From positions 1-64,000 of the forward strand of contig NZ_AVPG01000016.1 in the NCBI RefSeq assembly GCF_000775615.1: 64,000 bases of DNA, given 5' to 3'. Position 1 is the stretch's first letter. Each line of letters starts with the position of its first letter. Positions 8,625 to 17,559 of this stretch are shown here, piece after piece. Position numbers and translations under genes: made by a program. Origin of the DNA: Pontibacillus litoralis JSM 072002. Its GTDB lineage: Bacteria; Bacillota; Bacilli; Bacillales; BH030062. The notes below the pieces were generated by a model that saw only the letters and a list, made by a program, of their open reading frames with translations, did not search any database and was not told the DNA's origin.

Positions 8625-9902
8625 ATGCAATCATTTATGAACTTTTTGGTCGAGATTATTCGTGAGCCTGCTATCTTTTTAGGGCTCATTGCCTTGGTTG
8701 GTTTGCTGCTCTTGAAAAAAGACTTCTCTTCCGTTGTTTCAGGAACAACAAAAACCATTATAGGTGTCGTCATACTAACGCAAGGTACGAACATTTTAAC
8801 AGGCTCGATCGCACCATTAACAGAAGGATTTAACTTAATGTATGACATTCCAGAGTCAGAAGTAGCACCTGCTCTTGGATCAGATACAGTCTTAAGTGAG
8901 TACGGGACTGAAATTGGTCTTGCGATGTTAATTGCCTTTGCAATCAATTTAATTGTGGCTAGATTTACACCAATCAAACATGTTTTTTTAACTGGCCACA
9001 TGTTATTCTGGTTCCCGTTCATTTTTGTCGCAGTAGGGGTTGAAAATTCTTTAAGCAATACACAGATTATTTTGTTTGCTGCCATCATGACTGCTATTTA
9101 TATTATCGTAGCACCTGCCCTTTTGCGGCCGTTCGTTCGCAAGGTTACGGGCTCTGATGATTTCATTATTGGCCATCCGACAACCATTTTGTCGTTAATT
9201 TCTGGGTGGGTCGGTATGCTGTTTGGCACAAAAGGTAAATCATCAGAAGATATTAAATTCCCTAAATCATTAGAATTTTTGAGAGAAATTAGCATTACAT
9301 CGTCGATCACTATGTTTTTTGTTTACTTCATTGTCAGTCTTATTATTGGCTTTGATTCAGCTGCGACTGCCTTTGGAGCAGATCAAAGTATTTTCATTTT
9401 CAGCATTATGCAAGGGATTCTTTTCGGTGCGGGGCTTACCATTTTACTACTCGGGGTAAGAATGATGCTTGCAGAAATTATTCCAGCATTTCAAGGTATT
9501 TCACAGAAGTGGATCCCCAATGCGGTTCCTGCTCTTGATGCGCCTATTCTATTCCCGTTTGCACCAAATGCGGTTCTCATTGGATTTATTGTATCCATGA
9601 TTACATCGGTAGCCACTATTTTTATTACAGGAAGCCTAGGAGTGTTCGGCTTTGTTATTGTGCCGCTCACCATTACCTGTTTCTTTGAAATTGGAACAGC
9701 GGCGATTATTGGTAACGGAACAGGCGGTTTAAAAGGGGCAATTGCAGGCTCAGCAACAGCTGGAGTAGTGATGGTATTGCTTGTGGGCATATCGGTACCC
9801 GTATTAAGTGGCACTGTATCCGACTGGATTGTCATTTTTGGCGGGAACGATTTCTCCCTCTGGTCATTTATCGGTGACACCATTTTGAAAATCCTTCCAT
9901 AA
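8625..9902 (+). CDS. PTS system IIC permease, ascorbate (SgaT/UlaA) type
   Basis: The 425-residue membrane protein has about ten or eleven hydrophobic segments and the family's glycine-rich loops (LTQGTNILTGSIAPL near the N terminus, IGNGTGGLKGAIAGS near the C terminus). The length matches UlaA-type IIC proteins. It forms the membrane channel of the system and receives the phosphoryl group via the IIB just upstream. The gene starts with an ATG after a GGGGGTTA ribosome site. Confidence 0.9.
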   Translation: MQSFMNFLVEIIREPAIFLGLIALVGLLLLKKDFSSVVSGTTKTIIGVVILTQGTNILTGSIAPLTEGFNLMYDIPESEVAPALGSDTVLSEYGTEIGLAMLIAFAINLIVARFTPIKHVFLTGHMLFWFPFIFVAVGVENSLSNTQIILFAAIMTAIYIIVAPALLRPFVRKVTGSDDFIIGHPTTILSLISGWVGMLFGTKGKSSEDIKFPKSLEFLREISITSSITMFFVYFIVSLIIGFDSAATAFGADQSIFIFSIMQGILFGAGLTILLLGVRMMLAEIIPAFQGISQKWIPNAVPALDAPILFPFAPNAVLIGFIVSMITSVATIFITGSLGVFGFVIVPLTITCFFEIGTAAIIGNGTGGLKGAIAGSATAGVVMVLLVGISVPVLSGTVSDWIVIFGGNDFSLWSFIGDTILKILP

Positions 9903-9916
9903 AGGGGAACACATCT

Positions 9917-10657
9917 ATGTCGTATATCAAACAATATTATGATAAAGTTCAACAACTGCTTGGCCAAGTTCTAGAGGAACAAGAACAGCTTCTAGATGAA
10001 GTTGCTCAATTGATGGTAAAAGCAGTAAAAGAGGGTAACTCATTGTATCTCTTTGGAGCCTCCCACGCGGGTATCGTTGCGGAGGACGCATTTTACCGGG
10101 CGGGGGGATTTGCCCTATTTAATCCGATCTTTAGTCCAGCATTGATGCTCAATGTGGAGCCGGTTACGCTTACTTCCAAAGTCGAACGCTTGGAAGGCTA
10201 CGGGCAAATTCTTTTACACTCTAAGCCGGTTAAGGCTGGTGACGTGATTTTTATTCACTCTGTTTCTGGGAGAAATCCCGTAGCGGTTGATCTTGCCATT
10301 GAGGCAAGGCAACGAGGCATGAAAGTAGTCTCGTTAACCAATCTGACGTATTCCAAAAGTGTTACGTCGCGCCATTCCTCTGGTAAACGGCTCTTTGAAG
10401 TCAGTGATTTTGTCATTGATAACTTTGGAGAGCCGGGAGATGCGGCCGTTTCTATTCAATCGCTTTCTCAAAAAGTCGCTCCCACTTCCACAATCATCGG
10501 TAGCTTTGTCATTCATTCGATTGTGTTGCAAATTATTACCCATCTAGAGCAATCTGGAAGTGATGTACCTATCTTCCGTAGTGCCAACCTAGATGGAGGC
10601 GACGACTATAATGAAACGATGATGAGCAAGTATAAAGAACAAATCCACTATATGTAA
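9917..10657 (+). CDS. SIS-domain sugar-phosphate protein (UPF0309-like)
   Basis: The 246-residue soluble protein has the SIS-domain features LYLFGASHAGIVAEDAFYRAGG (phosphosugar-binding loop), IFIHSVSGRNPVAVD (Ser-rich loop) and KVVSLTNL. It resembles uncharacterised UPF0309 proteins more than N-acetylmuramate-6-phosphate etherase. It probably isomerises or otherwise processes the phosphosugar delivered by the PTS. The gene follows the IIC by 14 bases. The exact reaction is unknown. Confidence 0.8.
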   Translation: MSYIKQYYDKVQQLLGQVLEEQEQLLDEVAQLMVKAVKEGNSLYLFGASHAGIVAEDAFYRAGGFALFNPIFSPALMLNVEPVTLTSKVERLEGYGQILLHSKPVKAGDVIFIHSVSGRNPVAVDLAIEARQRGMKVVSLTNLTYSKSVTSRHSSGKRLFEVSDFVIDNFGEPGDAAVSIQSLSQKVAPTSTIIGSFVIHSIVLQIITHLEQSGSDVPIFRSANLDGGDDYNETMMSKYKEQIHYM

Positions 10658-10669
10658 GGAGCGATTGCA

Positions 10670-12076
10670 TTGAAGAGATATTTGCGTATTTCAGCTATAT
10701 CTGCGGTAATGATTCTTTCTCTTGCTGGGTGCAGCACAGGAGAAGAGGGAAGCACGGAAGAAGAAAAAAATGCCAAGTCGAGCCAAGATGCGACAGAGGA
10801 TACAGCTACTAGCGAAGAAATCGAGTGGGAAATTGTTTATGAAGAAGACTTTGAACAAGAGCCACAACAGCTGCTTGATAACGAGTGGATCCACGATGAT
10901 TTAACAAGTGGAGAAGACAATCAATGGCATGTAGACCATATGGATGACAACGGCGAATACTTCGATGTACGTCAAGGGCCAGAATTTCAGGAAAAACTAG
11001 ATGAAATGAAGCTGTATCGCCAACAAATCCCTTTTGGTGAAGATGATTGGCTCACTCTAGAACTAGCTGCTAGAGATTTTAATACTAGTAACGAGCAACC
11101 TGAAGAAGCTGTACAACCATTCGCAGAAATTGTGGATGATGGAACAGGAAACCAAGTTCTTACGTTAAATGAGCCTGAATACAAAGGTGGCATCCTCGTT
11201 CGTAACACGGAGGAATTACCGCAAGAATACCGAATTGAATACGATTTGCATAACGTCAATTTTGGGGGACGCAATGCAGAAGGTGCAATTGAGTACGACG
11301 GAATGTACAATGGCTATACAGAAACGGAAGAAGAATTGGACGGTTTCCCGTGGACGAGTGGAGAAGACATTAAGCAAGCCAATGGTTTTTATTATTTAGG
11401 GATTATGGATTACGCCAATCCGGCTCCCCATAATAATGCTTTCATTCATAACCACCGCAAAGTCGTCTTTGATAGTTATAGCACGGAAGATTTGCCATAC
11501 GGTCAAGAAAAACAAATATGCAATACTGCAACAGGTGAAAACTATGATTATTACAGTGATGAAAGTGCACATTTACCGGTCTATGCTGGATTTACGAATG
11601 CCTATCATCAGAATTTTTTCAATGAGAACTTGCTTTACCCGCCGATGACAGTTCATAGCGAATGCGGTAGTGTGTCGCAATCAGATAATATTTACTCAGC
11701 ATTTGAACTTGATCCAGCGGAATTAGACGGAGACGGGCACTACCATATGGCTGTTGAACGACATGAAGATCGCTACGTTATCGAAGTTACAGGCAAGATG
11801 TTTCATGATGAAAAAGAACAGACGTATCGATATGAACAAAAGTTTAACGACCCAGAGAATGAAACCATCGTATGGCACTATAACCAAACGGAGGAAGAAT
11901 ACGACGGGGAGTATAATTTCACTGCTACAAGCGAAGGGGATTATGGAAGCTATGAAGTAGAACAATGGCCTGCCGATTCTGCTTACCCTGACTTTTTTGT
12001 CATTGGTGACCCGCACTTGAACTACTATGAAGGCGATGCCGTCATTGATAATCTCACTTTTTCTATTCCTAAATAA
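10670..12076 (+). CDS. large acidic lipoprotein, probable beta-sandwich sugar-binding or degrading protein
   Basis: The 468-residue protein starts at a TTG after GGAGCG and has a lipoprotein signal peptide with lipobox LAGC (about residues 18-21), then a Glu/Ser/Thr-rich linker. The rest is acidic, rich in Trp, Tyr and His, and has patterns such as VYEEDFEQEP, GGILVRNTEELPQEYRIEYDL and YYEGDAVIDNLTFSIPK, which suggest a concanavalin-like jelly-roll of the kind seen in GH16- or lyase-like proteins. I cannot point to catalytic residues. As the last gene of the PTS operon it may capture or cut an extracellular glycan whose products the PTS takes up. Confidence 0.6.
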   Translation: MKRYLRISAISAVMILSLAGCSTGEEGSTEEEKNAKSSQDATEDTATSEEIEWEIVYEEDFEQEPQQLLDNEWIHDDLTSGEDNQWHVDHMDDNGEYFDVRQGPEFQEKLDEMKLYRQQIPFGEDDWLTLELAARDFNTSNEQPEEAVQPFAEIVDDGTGNQVLTLNEPEYKGGILVRNTEELPQEYRIEYDLHNVNFGGRNAEGAIEYDGMYNGYTETEEELDGFPWTSGEDIKQANGFYYLGIMDYANPAPHNNAFIHNHRKVVFDSYSTEDLPYGQEKQICNTATGENYDYYSDESAHLPVYAGFTNAYHQNFFNENLLYPPMTVHSECGSVSQSDNIYSAFELDPAELDGDGHYHMAVERHEDRYVIEVTGKMFHDEKEQTYRYEQKFNDPENETIVWHYNQTEEEYDGEYNFTATSEGDYGSYEVEQWPADSAYPDFFVIGDPHLNYYEGDAVIDNLTFSIPK

Positions 12077-12156
12077 TTTGATTTCATGGAATGGATGAAT
12101 TATTAATTCGATGAGAGAGCACTGGTCAGCATCTTGATAAATATGCGTTACATCTA

Positions 12157-12194
12157 AATCAACCGTACCCTAAAAAAATCGGGTACGGTTGATT
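12157..12194 (+). terminator. hairpin ending the PTS operon
   Basis: AATCAACCGTACCC and GGGTACGGTTGATT form a perfect 14-base stem around a 10-base loop. There is no long T-run after it, so it may be factor-assisted. Confidence 0.65.
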
Positions 12195-12232
12195 ATTCGT
12201 TCCCTCTAATACTGCCCCAATCTCCGCCCTTT

Positions 12233-12308
12233 ATATCGTCCTTCTCACCCCTCGTATTGTCCTTTCTACCGTATTCTTAATGTCGAAAGTAAAGAGTGCT
12301 CCTATACT
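12233..12308 (+). promoter_or_regulatory. LytTR-type direct repeats and promoter
   Basis: ATATCGTCCTTCTCACC (12233-12249) is repeated as GTATTGTCCTTTCTACC (12254-12270), a 21-base period (two helical turns) as expected for paired LytTR sites. They lie about 10 bases upstream of a poor -35 region and a TATACT -10 (12303-12308). The second gene of the operon encodes a LytTR protein, so autoregulation is likely. Confidence 0.5.
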
Positions 12309-12337
12309 TGTGGTAACAAGGGAAGGGAGCAATCGAG

Positions 12338-13798
12338 ATGAGAAAATATGATGCAATTGTTTTATTCGTTCTAGGTGGATTATTTATGATGTTGAGCAAT
12401 GGGAAGTTTTTGTTGGCGCCAGCGGCTTGGGTATTTCCCGTCTTATTCTTGTTTGCGATTGAGAAGCTGTCGGTGAGGGTGGCTCTTGTTGCGTTGACGG
12501 TTGTCACGGCGTTGAGTAATCAGTTGAGTTTTCATAAGATGTTGCCGAGTTTGGATATGCCATTCTTTGAGTATATTCCGGCGCTAGCTGGTTCTCTTTA
12601 TGCGCTGCCGTTTATTTTTCAGAAGCTGAGTTTTCAAAAGACGAATGCGTTTGTGGCGACGTTGATCTTGCCGTGTACGTATGCGTTGTTGGACTATATG
12701 AATGTATATTTCAACCCGTATGGAACGTTTGGTATTCTTGGTTATTCGCAACATAGCTTCTTGCCGATGGTGCAAGTGGCATCTGTGTTAGGTGTTACGG
12801 GGATTACGTTCATTATAATGTGGACGGCATCGATTGTGTATTGGCTTCGTTTGGACATTGGCAAAGGAAAAAGGAGAAAGGTCACTTTGTTGACTAGTTC
12901 AGCTTTGCTGTTGATAGTAACGTTTGGTGGGTTACGTGTCGTGCTCACTGAAGAGGTAGAAACAGTAGCTGTATCGGGCATTCATACGTTGGATAGAACG
13001 GATACGGCATTGTTAGAAATATTTAATTTACATGAGAAGCAAGATAGAGATTTTTTAGAGAAAACGGAAGAAAATATAGATAAGTTGATTGAAATGACGA
13101 TTGCCGAGGCGGAAGCGGGCGCTAAAATTATTCATCATTCAGAAGGTGTTGCTCTCCTTGATCATACGCAGAAAACGGCTTATTTAAACAGATTAAGTGC
13201 AGTGGCGAAAGAATGGGGCGTGTACATTGTAACGGTGCCTTACGTATTTACTGCTGAAGGTGAACCAAATGAAAATGTTCTATACATGATAGACCCTGCT
13301 GGTGATATTGCTTTAGAGCATTTCAAGTATGGTGGTAATTTAATTGAGAAAACGGTTGAAGGGGATAAAAGTATTCAATATGTAGATACGGAATATGGAC
13401 GCTTATCTGGTATTATTTGCTGGGATAAAGATTTTCCTGCGATTGTAAATCAAGTAGGAGAGAAAGAGGTCGATATGTTATTTATTCCATCTGCGGATTG
13501 GAAAGAAATTTCTCCTTACCATACGATTGTTGGTAATTTCAGAGGAGTAGAAAATGGGGCCAATGTTGTAACGCAAACAGTAAATGGCATGTCAATGATC
13601 ACGGATTACAAAGGTCAGACGTTAGCACAAATGGATCATTTCACGACGGATCATTGGATAATGAGAGGGCATGTACCGATGGAAGGTGCAAAGACGTTGT
13701 ACTCCATGTGGGGGAAATATGTTGTCTGGTGTATTATAATTGCATTAATGATTTCTATACTATATATCCGGTTCGTTCATAGAAAAAAAGGCGAATAA
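12338..13798 (+). CDS. membrane carbon-nitrogen hydrolase, apolipoprotein N-acyltransferase-like
   Basis: The 486-residue protein has about six N-terminal membrane segments, a nitrilase-fold domain (about 220-455) and a final membrane helix. This is the layout of Lnt, which is around 510 residues. The Glu-Lys-Cys triad can be placed at E269 (HHSEG), K330 (EHFKYGG) and C361 (GIICWDKDF). In proteobacteria Lnt N-acylates lipoproteins, whereas most Bacillota use other enzymes (Lit, LnsAB), so the substrate is uncertain. The gene shares an operon with a LytTR regulator and a small membrane protein. Confidence 0.75.
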   Translation: MRKYDAIVLFVLGGLFMMLSNGKFLLAPAAWVFPVLFLFAIEKLSVRVALVALTVVTALSNQLSFHKMLPSLDMPFFEYIPALAGSLYALPFIFQKLSFQKTNAFVATLILPCTYALLDYMNVYFNPYGTFGILGYSQHSFLPMVQVASVLGVTGITFIIMWTASIVYWLRLDIGKGKRRKVTLLTSSALLLIVTFGGLRVVLTEEVETVAVSGIHTLDRTDTALLEIFNLHEKQDRDFLEKTEENIDKLIEMTIAEAEAGAKIIHHSEGVALLDHTQKTAYLNRLSAVAKEWGVYIVTVPYVFTAEGEPNENVLYMIDPAGDIALEHFKYGGNLIEKTVEGDKSIQYVDTEYGRLSGIICWDKDFPAIVNQVGEKEVDMLFIPSADWKEISPYHTIVGNFRGVENGANVVTQTVNGMSMITDYKGQTLAQMDHFTTDHWIMRGHVPMEGAKTLYSMWGKYVVWCIIIALMISILYIRFVHRKKGE

Positions 13799-13812
13799 TA
13801 TAAGGAGTTCAA

Positions 13813-14352
13813 ATGAGATTAGGCCTAGTGTGTAACAACAACAATCGTGAGGAATTATTGGGAAAATTCAAATCCTTAGGGGTAGAAGTGTATCGAAATG
13901 CCGACTTGTATATAGTGGAGGAAGGATTGCATGATGGGTTCATGCCGTGTATTGTTTTCCATCCAAATCATCTAAACGATTTATTGGAAGTAGTCCGGCT
14001 ATTCTCTATGAAAACCGCCACGTCAAAAATTGTTGGCTTTCTCAATGAGGAGTACCATGTCATTAACCACGAGGACATTCTTTATTTTGAAGCGGTTGAC
14101 TCCTCTGTGTGGTGTCATACAGGAACAGAGGTGTATCGACTGAAAGACAAACTGTACCAATTGGAAGAGCGTTTGCCAAGTGATCGTTTTATTAAGGTAA
14201 GCAGATCGTTTATTGTGCATATTGATTCGGTTACGAGAATTATTCCGTGGTTCAATCGTAGATTACTTCTCAAATTTGAACAGTCAAAAAAAGAAGTAGA
14301 AGTATCCAAAAATTATGTTGGACATTTCAAAGAGTTCTTAGGAATGAGGTAA
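13813..14352 (+). CDS. LytTR-domain transcriptional regulator
   Basis: The 179-residue protein has a short N-terminal region (about 1-75) without a clear receiver aspartate. It is followed by a LytTR DNA-binding domain (about 80-178) with the typical features EDILYFEAVDSSVWCHT, YRLKDKLYQLEERLP, RFIKVSRSFIVHI and SKNYVGHFKEFL. Such regulators bind paired direct repeats. Because the next gene encodes a small membrane protein, the pair looks like the common LytTR plus membrane-inhibitor arrangement (LytTR/DUF3021). It begins 14 bases after the nitrilase gene. Confidence 0.88.
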   Translation: MRLGLVCNNNNREELLGKFKSLGVEVYRNADLYIVEEGLHDGFMPCIVFHPNHLNDLLEVVRLFSMKTATSKIVGFLNEEYHVINHEDILYFEAVDSSVWCHTGTEVYRLKDKLYQLEERLPSDRFIKVSRSFIVHIDSVTRIIPWFNRRLLLKFEQSKKEVEVSKNYVGHFKEFLGMR

Positions 14353-14358
14353 GGTGCT

Positions 14359-14778
14359 ATGAAAAAATTTTATTTGGAAGCACTTATTGTGTCAGCATTG
14401 GTCGGAGTCTGTATCAGGGCTGTCGTGCTATTAATGATGGGACAGTCGCTATTTACAAGCGTTGAAAATTACTTTTATAGTGCGGTAATTGCAATAGTTT
14501 CTTGTACGATTTCCTTTCTCGTTCATGTGAATGTACTGACAAACAGCCGTTATTCGTTTGTCACGAAGTATGTCATTTCCTCTATACTTATTGTTTCAAT
14601 TTATGTCATCGGTAATTTATACGTTGGAGGTATGTATGTATTCTATCAAATACAGTTTTACAGTTACGGCGCCGCTATCGTGCTCATTTCGTTACCGTTA
14701 ATTTATTACTTTAATAAGCGAATGATTCGGTTTAATGACTTCTTACAGCTCAAGAAATCTCAGCACGTGAAGGAGTAA
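14359..14778 (+). CDS. DUF3021-like four-helix membrane protein
   Basis: The 139-residue protein has four hydrophobic helices and a basic C-terminal tail (KKSQHVKE), in the size range of DUF3021. It is encoded six bases after the LytTR regulator. In LytTR systems such proteins often restrain the regulator at the membrane; that role is inferred here. The family assignment rests on topology and context, not on a diagnostic motif. Confidence 0.65.
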   Translation: MKKFYLEALIVSALVGVCIRAVVLLMMGQSLFTSVENYFYSAVIAIVSCTISFLVHVNVLTNSRYSFVTKYVISSILIVSIYVIGNLYVGGMYVFYQIQFYSYGAAIVLISLPLIYYFNKRMIRFNDFLQLKKSQHVKE

Positions 14779-14793
14779 GAACATCATCCATGG

Positions 14794-14838
14794 AAAAAGA
14801 GGTAAAACCTATGGTATACATGGGTTTTACCTCTTTTT
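14794..14838. terminator. bidirectional terminator between convergent genes
   Basis: AAAAAGAGGTAAAACC pairs with GGTTTTACCTCTTTTT around a 13-base loop, giving A- and T-runs on both sides. It serves the LytTR operon on the plus strand and the ImmA-type gene on the minus strand. Confidence 0.85.
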
Positions 14839-16050
14839 TTAACCATTCTTTTCATGATGATTAGAGGATAAGTGTGGCACGTTTATTAATTCAAAATCGT
14901 TGTTGTTTGTAGTGAAACGGTTAAAAAAGCTCTCTTCAATACCGGTTAGTCGGTGGAAAAAAGTGTTGTCTACCTTCCAGTCTTTTTCACCCATTTCGTA
15001 AATATCAATGATGCCTCTTTTGACAACTAAATCAATAATTGATTTCATTTTTTGCGGTTTCTGAATAGGTATAATCTCATCGAGTGGCTCTCTTTGTAAA
15101 TACCCTTTTCGATGAAGTGCTGCATAGAAATTGCGATGATTTCTGGCATCTAATATTCCTAAACTTGCAGCTCGATATCCTAAAACTTGTAATGATGTTT
15201 TCCATTTCTTTTTTAGGTCAAGGTATGCGTCTGGATTCGTGCGGTGGGAAATAGCTTTCATATCAGCTAACACCGATTCTTCAGGAAGGAGGAAAGCACT
15301 TGCAAATTGATTGGCTTCATTTTCCACCGCTTTATGCTCTTTTCGATCTAAATTGGTAAACTCAACCCTGTAATGAAGCAATAAGTGACCAAGCTCATGC
15401 GCAATATCGAAATTTCTCCGAACAGCCGATCGCTTTAAATTGCCTAATAGGATGAAAGGACGGTCCTGTTTAGTCCATAAACTATATGCGTCCATTTCTT
15501 CACCAATGGCTTTTTCAAACATGAACACGCCACTTTTTTCTACTAAAAACATAAGGTTGTCATTGGTTTCTTCGTGTAGGCAAAGTTGTTCCCTTGCTAG
15601 CTTGGCTACCGTTTTAATTTGTGTTTCTCTGGCTTCGGTAGATGTATTTACGTAATCAACCACTTCATTCCTTAGTTGAATCATTTTTTGCGTAGGATAG
15701 GTTACCTTAGCTGTTATATAATTAATAAAGCTATCTAAAAACTCTATATGTTTAGCTTCTGTTTGCGTTTTAGAAATGCTGTTCATTATTTTGGAACGAT
15801 ATGCAATGTTCATGACTGGTATATTGTTATGATTCTTATATTGACTAAGCACATCTTGATAATAAAAGTATTTGCTTTTTACGTGAAAAATGGATTTCAA
15901 ATCATTTACAATCTTCATTTTAGGCGAAGTGTATTGATTCTCGTATTGCCAAACTGCCTGTTCTGTTACATCTAACATCTCAGAGAGCTGTTTACGTGAA
16001 TATCCATGCATGATACGAAGGTTAGTCAAATTTTCACCGATAAACATCAT
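14839..16050 (-). CDS. HTH-ImmA/IrrE-type metallopeptidase
   Basis: The 403-residue protein has an N-terminal XRE helix-turn-helix (about 6-60; SRKQLSEMLDVTEQAVWQYE) and a central zinc peptidase domain with HELGH at about 218-222 and the downstream ENEANQFASAFLLPE motif. The C-terminal 130 residues are of unknown function. This is the Xre-COG2856 layout found in ImmA-like protein-cleaving regulators, IrrE/DdrO-type responses and antitoxin-like partners. It lies 27 bases after an unknown gene on the same strand. Two adjacent ATGs occur; the second (16047) is also possible. Confidence 0.85.
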   Translation of the reverse strand: MMFIGENLTNLRIMHGYSRKQLSEMLDVTEQAVWQYENQYTSPKMKIVNDLKSIFHVKSKYFYYQDVLSQYKNHNNIPVMNIAYRSKIMNSISKTQTEAKHIEFLDSFINYITAKVTYPTQKMIQLRNEVVDYVNTSTEARETQIKTVAKLAREQLCLHEETNDNLMFLVEKSGVFMFEKAIGEEMDAYSLWTKQDRPFILLGNLKRSAVRRNFDIAHELGHLLLHYRVEFTNLDRKEHKAVENEANQFASAFLLPEESVLADMKAISHRTNPDAYLDLKKKWKTSLQVLGYRAASLGILDARNHRNFYAALHRKGYLQREPLDEIIPIQKPQKMKSIIDLVVKRGIIDIYEMGEKDWKVDNTFFHRLTGIEESFFNRFTTNNNDFELINVPHLSSNHHEKNG

Positions 16051-16077
16051 GCTCCCCCTAACTTAAATAAAGTTATT

Positions 16078-16821
16078 CTATTTTCTTTCCTCATCTCCAA
16101 TAATTCCAATATCGTATGCGCCAGCGTCTGTTTCATATTCTAAATCGGGTGCGAGAATGGAACGTTCTTCATTAGTTATGTCTGCCCCTGAAATATAGGC
16201 TGAGAGATCTTCTATTTCATATGCTATATTGTTGTTTGGGTTCGGTAAATAATGCATAACATTAGAAATTTGGAAAGCTTCATCAATGCTGTAAGTAAGA
16301 ATATGGAACTCGGTGTATAACGATTTAAGGTGAGTGAGTTCTGTTCTTATTTGGTTCTCTGGAATAAATAATGAAAGCTGTATACTATGTTCATCCGTTC
16401 TTTCTTGTTGTTTAGGAGTGGGTGGAAAATCTAGATGTTCGTTTATTTTTGATAGCTCATGAAGATAGGTTCGTCTACCACGTTGACTTTTATTCTTGTT
16501 TGGTAGTAAGGCTTGTGAATAATTATCTTGATTAAAATATGCTGCATTTTTGATTAAAAAAAGTTTTTGGGTATCTAAATGAATAAATTGTAGGTAATCC
16601 CATGTTAATCCAGCTTTTGCTTTATGGTAGGAAATATTATGATCAACGCAAGCTTCTGCAATTTTATTTTCAATAAAATTACCTTTTGTCCATGCAAAGG
16701 CAGAACTTATTTTCATTTTTTCATTGCGCTCTTTTCGTAGTTCGATATATTCTCGATAACCTTCTACAATTGCTTCAACAATCATTTTACTCTGAATCAC
16801 ATCAAATTTATATTGTTCCAC
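16078..16821 (-). CDS. unknown protein paired with the ImmA-type peptidase (DUF5986-like?)
   Basis: The 247-residue soluble protein has no signal peptide or membrane helix and a charged N terminus. A GTG at 16821 lies eight bases after AGGAG and is the best start; a GTG at 16830 would be too close. Motifs include FAWTKGNFIENKIAEAC, GRRTYLHELSKINEHL and an acidic C-terminal tail ending GDEERK. From memory it resembles proteins labelled DUF5986 that occur beside ImmA/IrrE peptidases, but I cannot verify this. As first gene of the pair it could be a toxin or effector controlled by the downstream HTH-peptidase. Confidence 0.55.
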   Translation of the reverse strand: MEQYKFDVIQSKMIVEAIVEGYREYIELRKERNEKMKISSAFAWTKGNFIENKIAEACVDHNISYHKAKAGLTWDYLQFIHLDTQKLFLIKNAAYFNQDNYSQALLPNKNKSQRGRRTYLHELSKINEHLDFPPTPKQQERTDEHSIQLSLFIPENQIRTELTHLKSLYTEFHILTYSIDEAFQISNVMHYLPNPNNNIAYEIEDLSAYISGADITNEERSILAPDLEYETDAGAYDIGIIGDEERK

Positions 16822-16843
16822 AATCAACACTCCTATACAAGAA

Positions 16844-16888
16844 ATATCTTTTACCTTTAGTGTAATTGAAATGAGCGGGTAAAGATAT
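16844..16888. promoter_or_regulatory. inverted repeat upstream of the ImmA-type operon
   Basis: ATATCTTTTACC (16844-16855) is mirrored by GGTAAAGATAT (16878-16888) with one extra T, centres about 33 bases apart. It sits 15-60 bases upstream of the minus-strand operon and is a good candidate operator for the XRE domain of the peptidase. AT-rich sequence continues to the ferritin promoter region with no other signal. Confidence 0.45.
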
Positions 16889-17049
16889 GATAAAATTTAT
16901 TTTTATTAAAGTTTTCATGATATACAAAGCTTATTTTTATAGTTTTTCTCGTGTTGTTGTGTTTCTCTTCTAGTACCTTGAACCCTTCTCTTGCTATCTC
17001 TATACTTAAAAGTGTAAGACTATACTCATATGTGAAGAGGAGAGACGCT

Positions 17050-17555
17050 ATGTTATCTGATAAGCTTCGTGAGGCGTTAATTGATCAAATGAACTATGAA
17101 TTTTATTCAGCTCATACGTATATTGCCATGGCTTCGTATTGCTCGGCAGAAAGCTATGATGGATTTGCAAATTTCTTTTTGATGCAGGCGGAGGAAGAGC
17201 GGTTTCACGCAATGAAGATGTACAACTATCTTCATGATCGCGGGGAGCATGCCATTGTTGCTGGCTTTGAACATCCGAATAATTCTTTTGAACATGTGCT
17301 AGATGCGTTTGAGAAGGCGTTGGAGCATGAGAAAGAGGTTACAAAGCGGATTTATCACTTGTCTGATATTGCTTGGGATGAAAGAGAACATGCGACAATC
17401 ACATTTTGAAATGGTTCATTGATGAGCAAGTAGAAGAAGAAGCATCATTTGATAGCATCATTCAGAAATTGAAGCGTATTATGAATGACTCCAATGCGTT
17501 ATTTATGCTAGATGCTGAACTGGCGAAGCGCACCTTTACGCCACCAGCGGAATAA
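17050..17555 (+). pseudogene. ftnA: ferritin, interrupted by a one-base frameshift
   Basis: The first 119 residues, from ATG 17050 after GAAGAGGAG, read as a bacterial ferritin with ferroxidase-site residues: E in MNYEFYSAHTY, E/H in QAEEERFHAMKM, and E in ALEHEKEVT. After REHATITF a stop occurs at 17407-17409. If one T is added to the TTTT run, the frame continues as LKWFIDEQVEEEASF through KRTFTPPAE to a stop at 17553-17555. The repaired protein of about 168 residues has the normal ferritin length. A homopolymer sequencing error is as likely as a real mutation, and the truncated protein would lack helix D. Confidence 0.8.
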
Positions 17556-17559
17556 GAAA

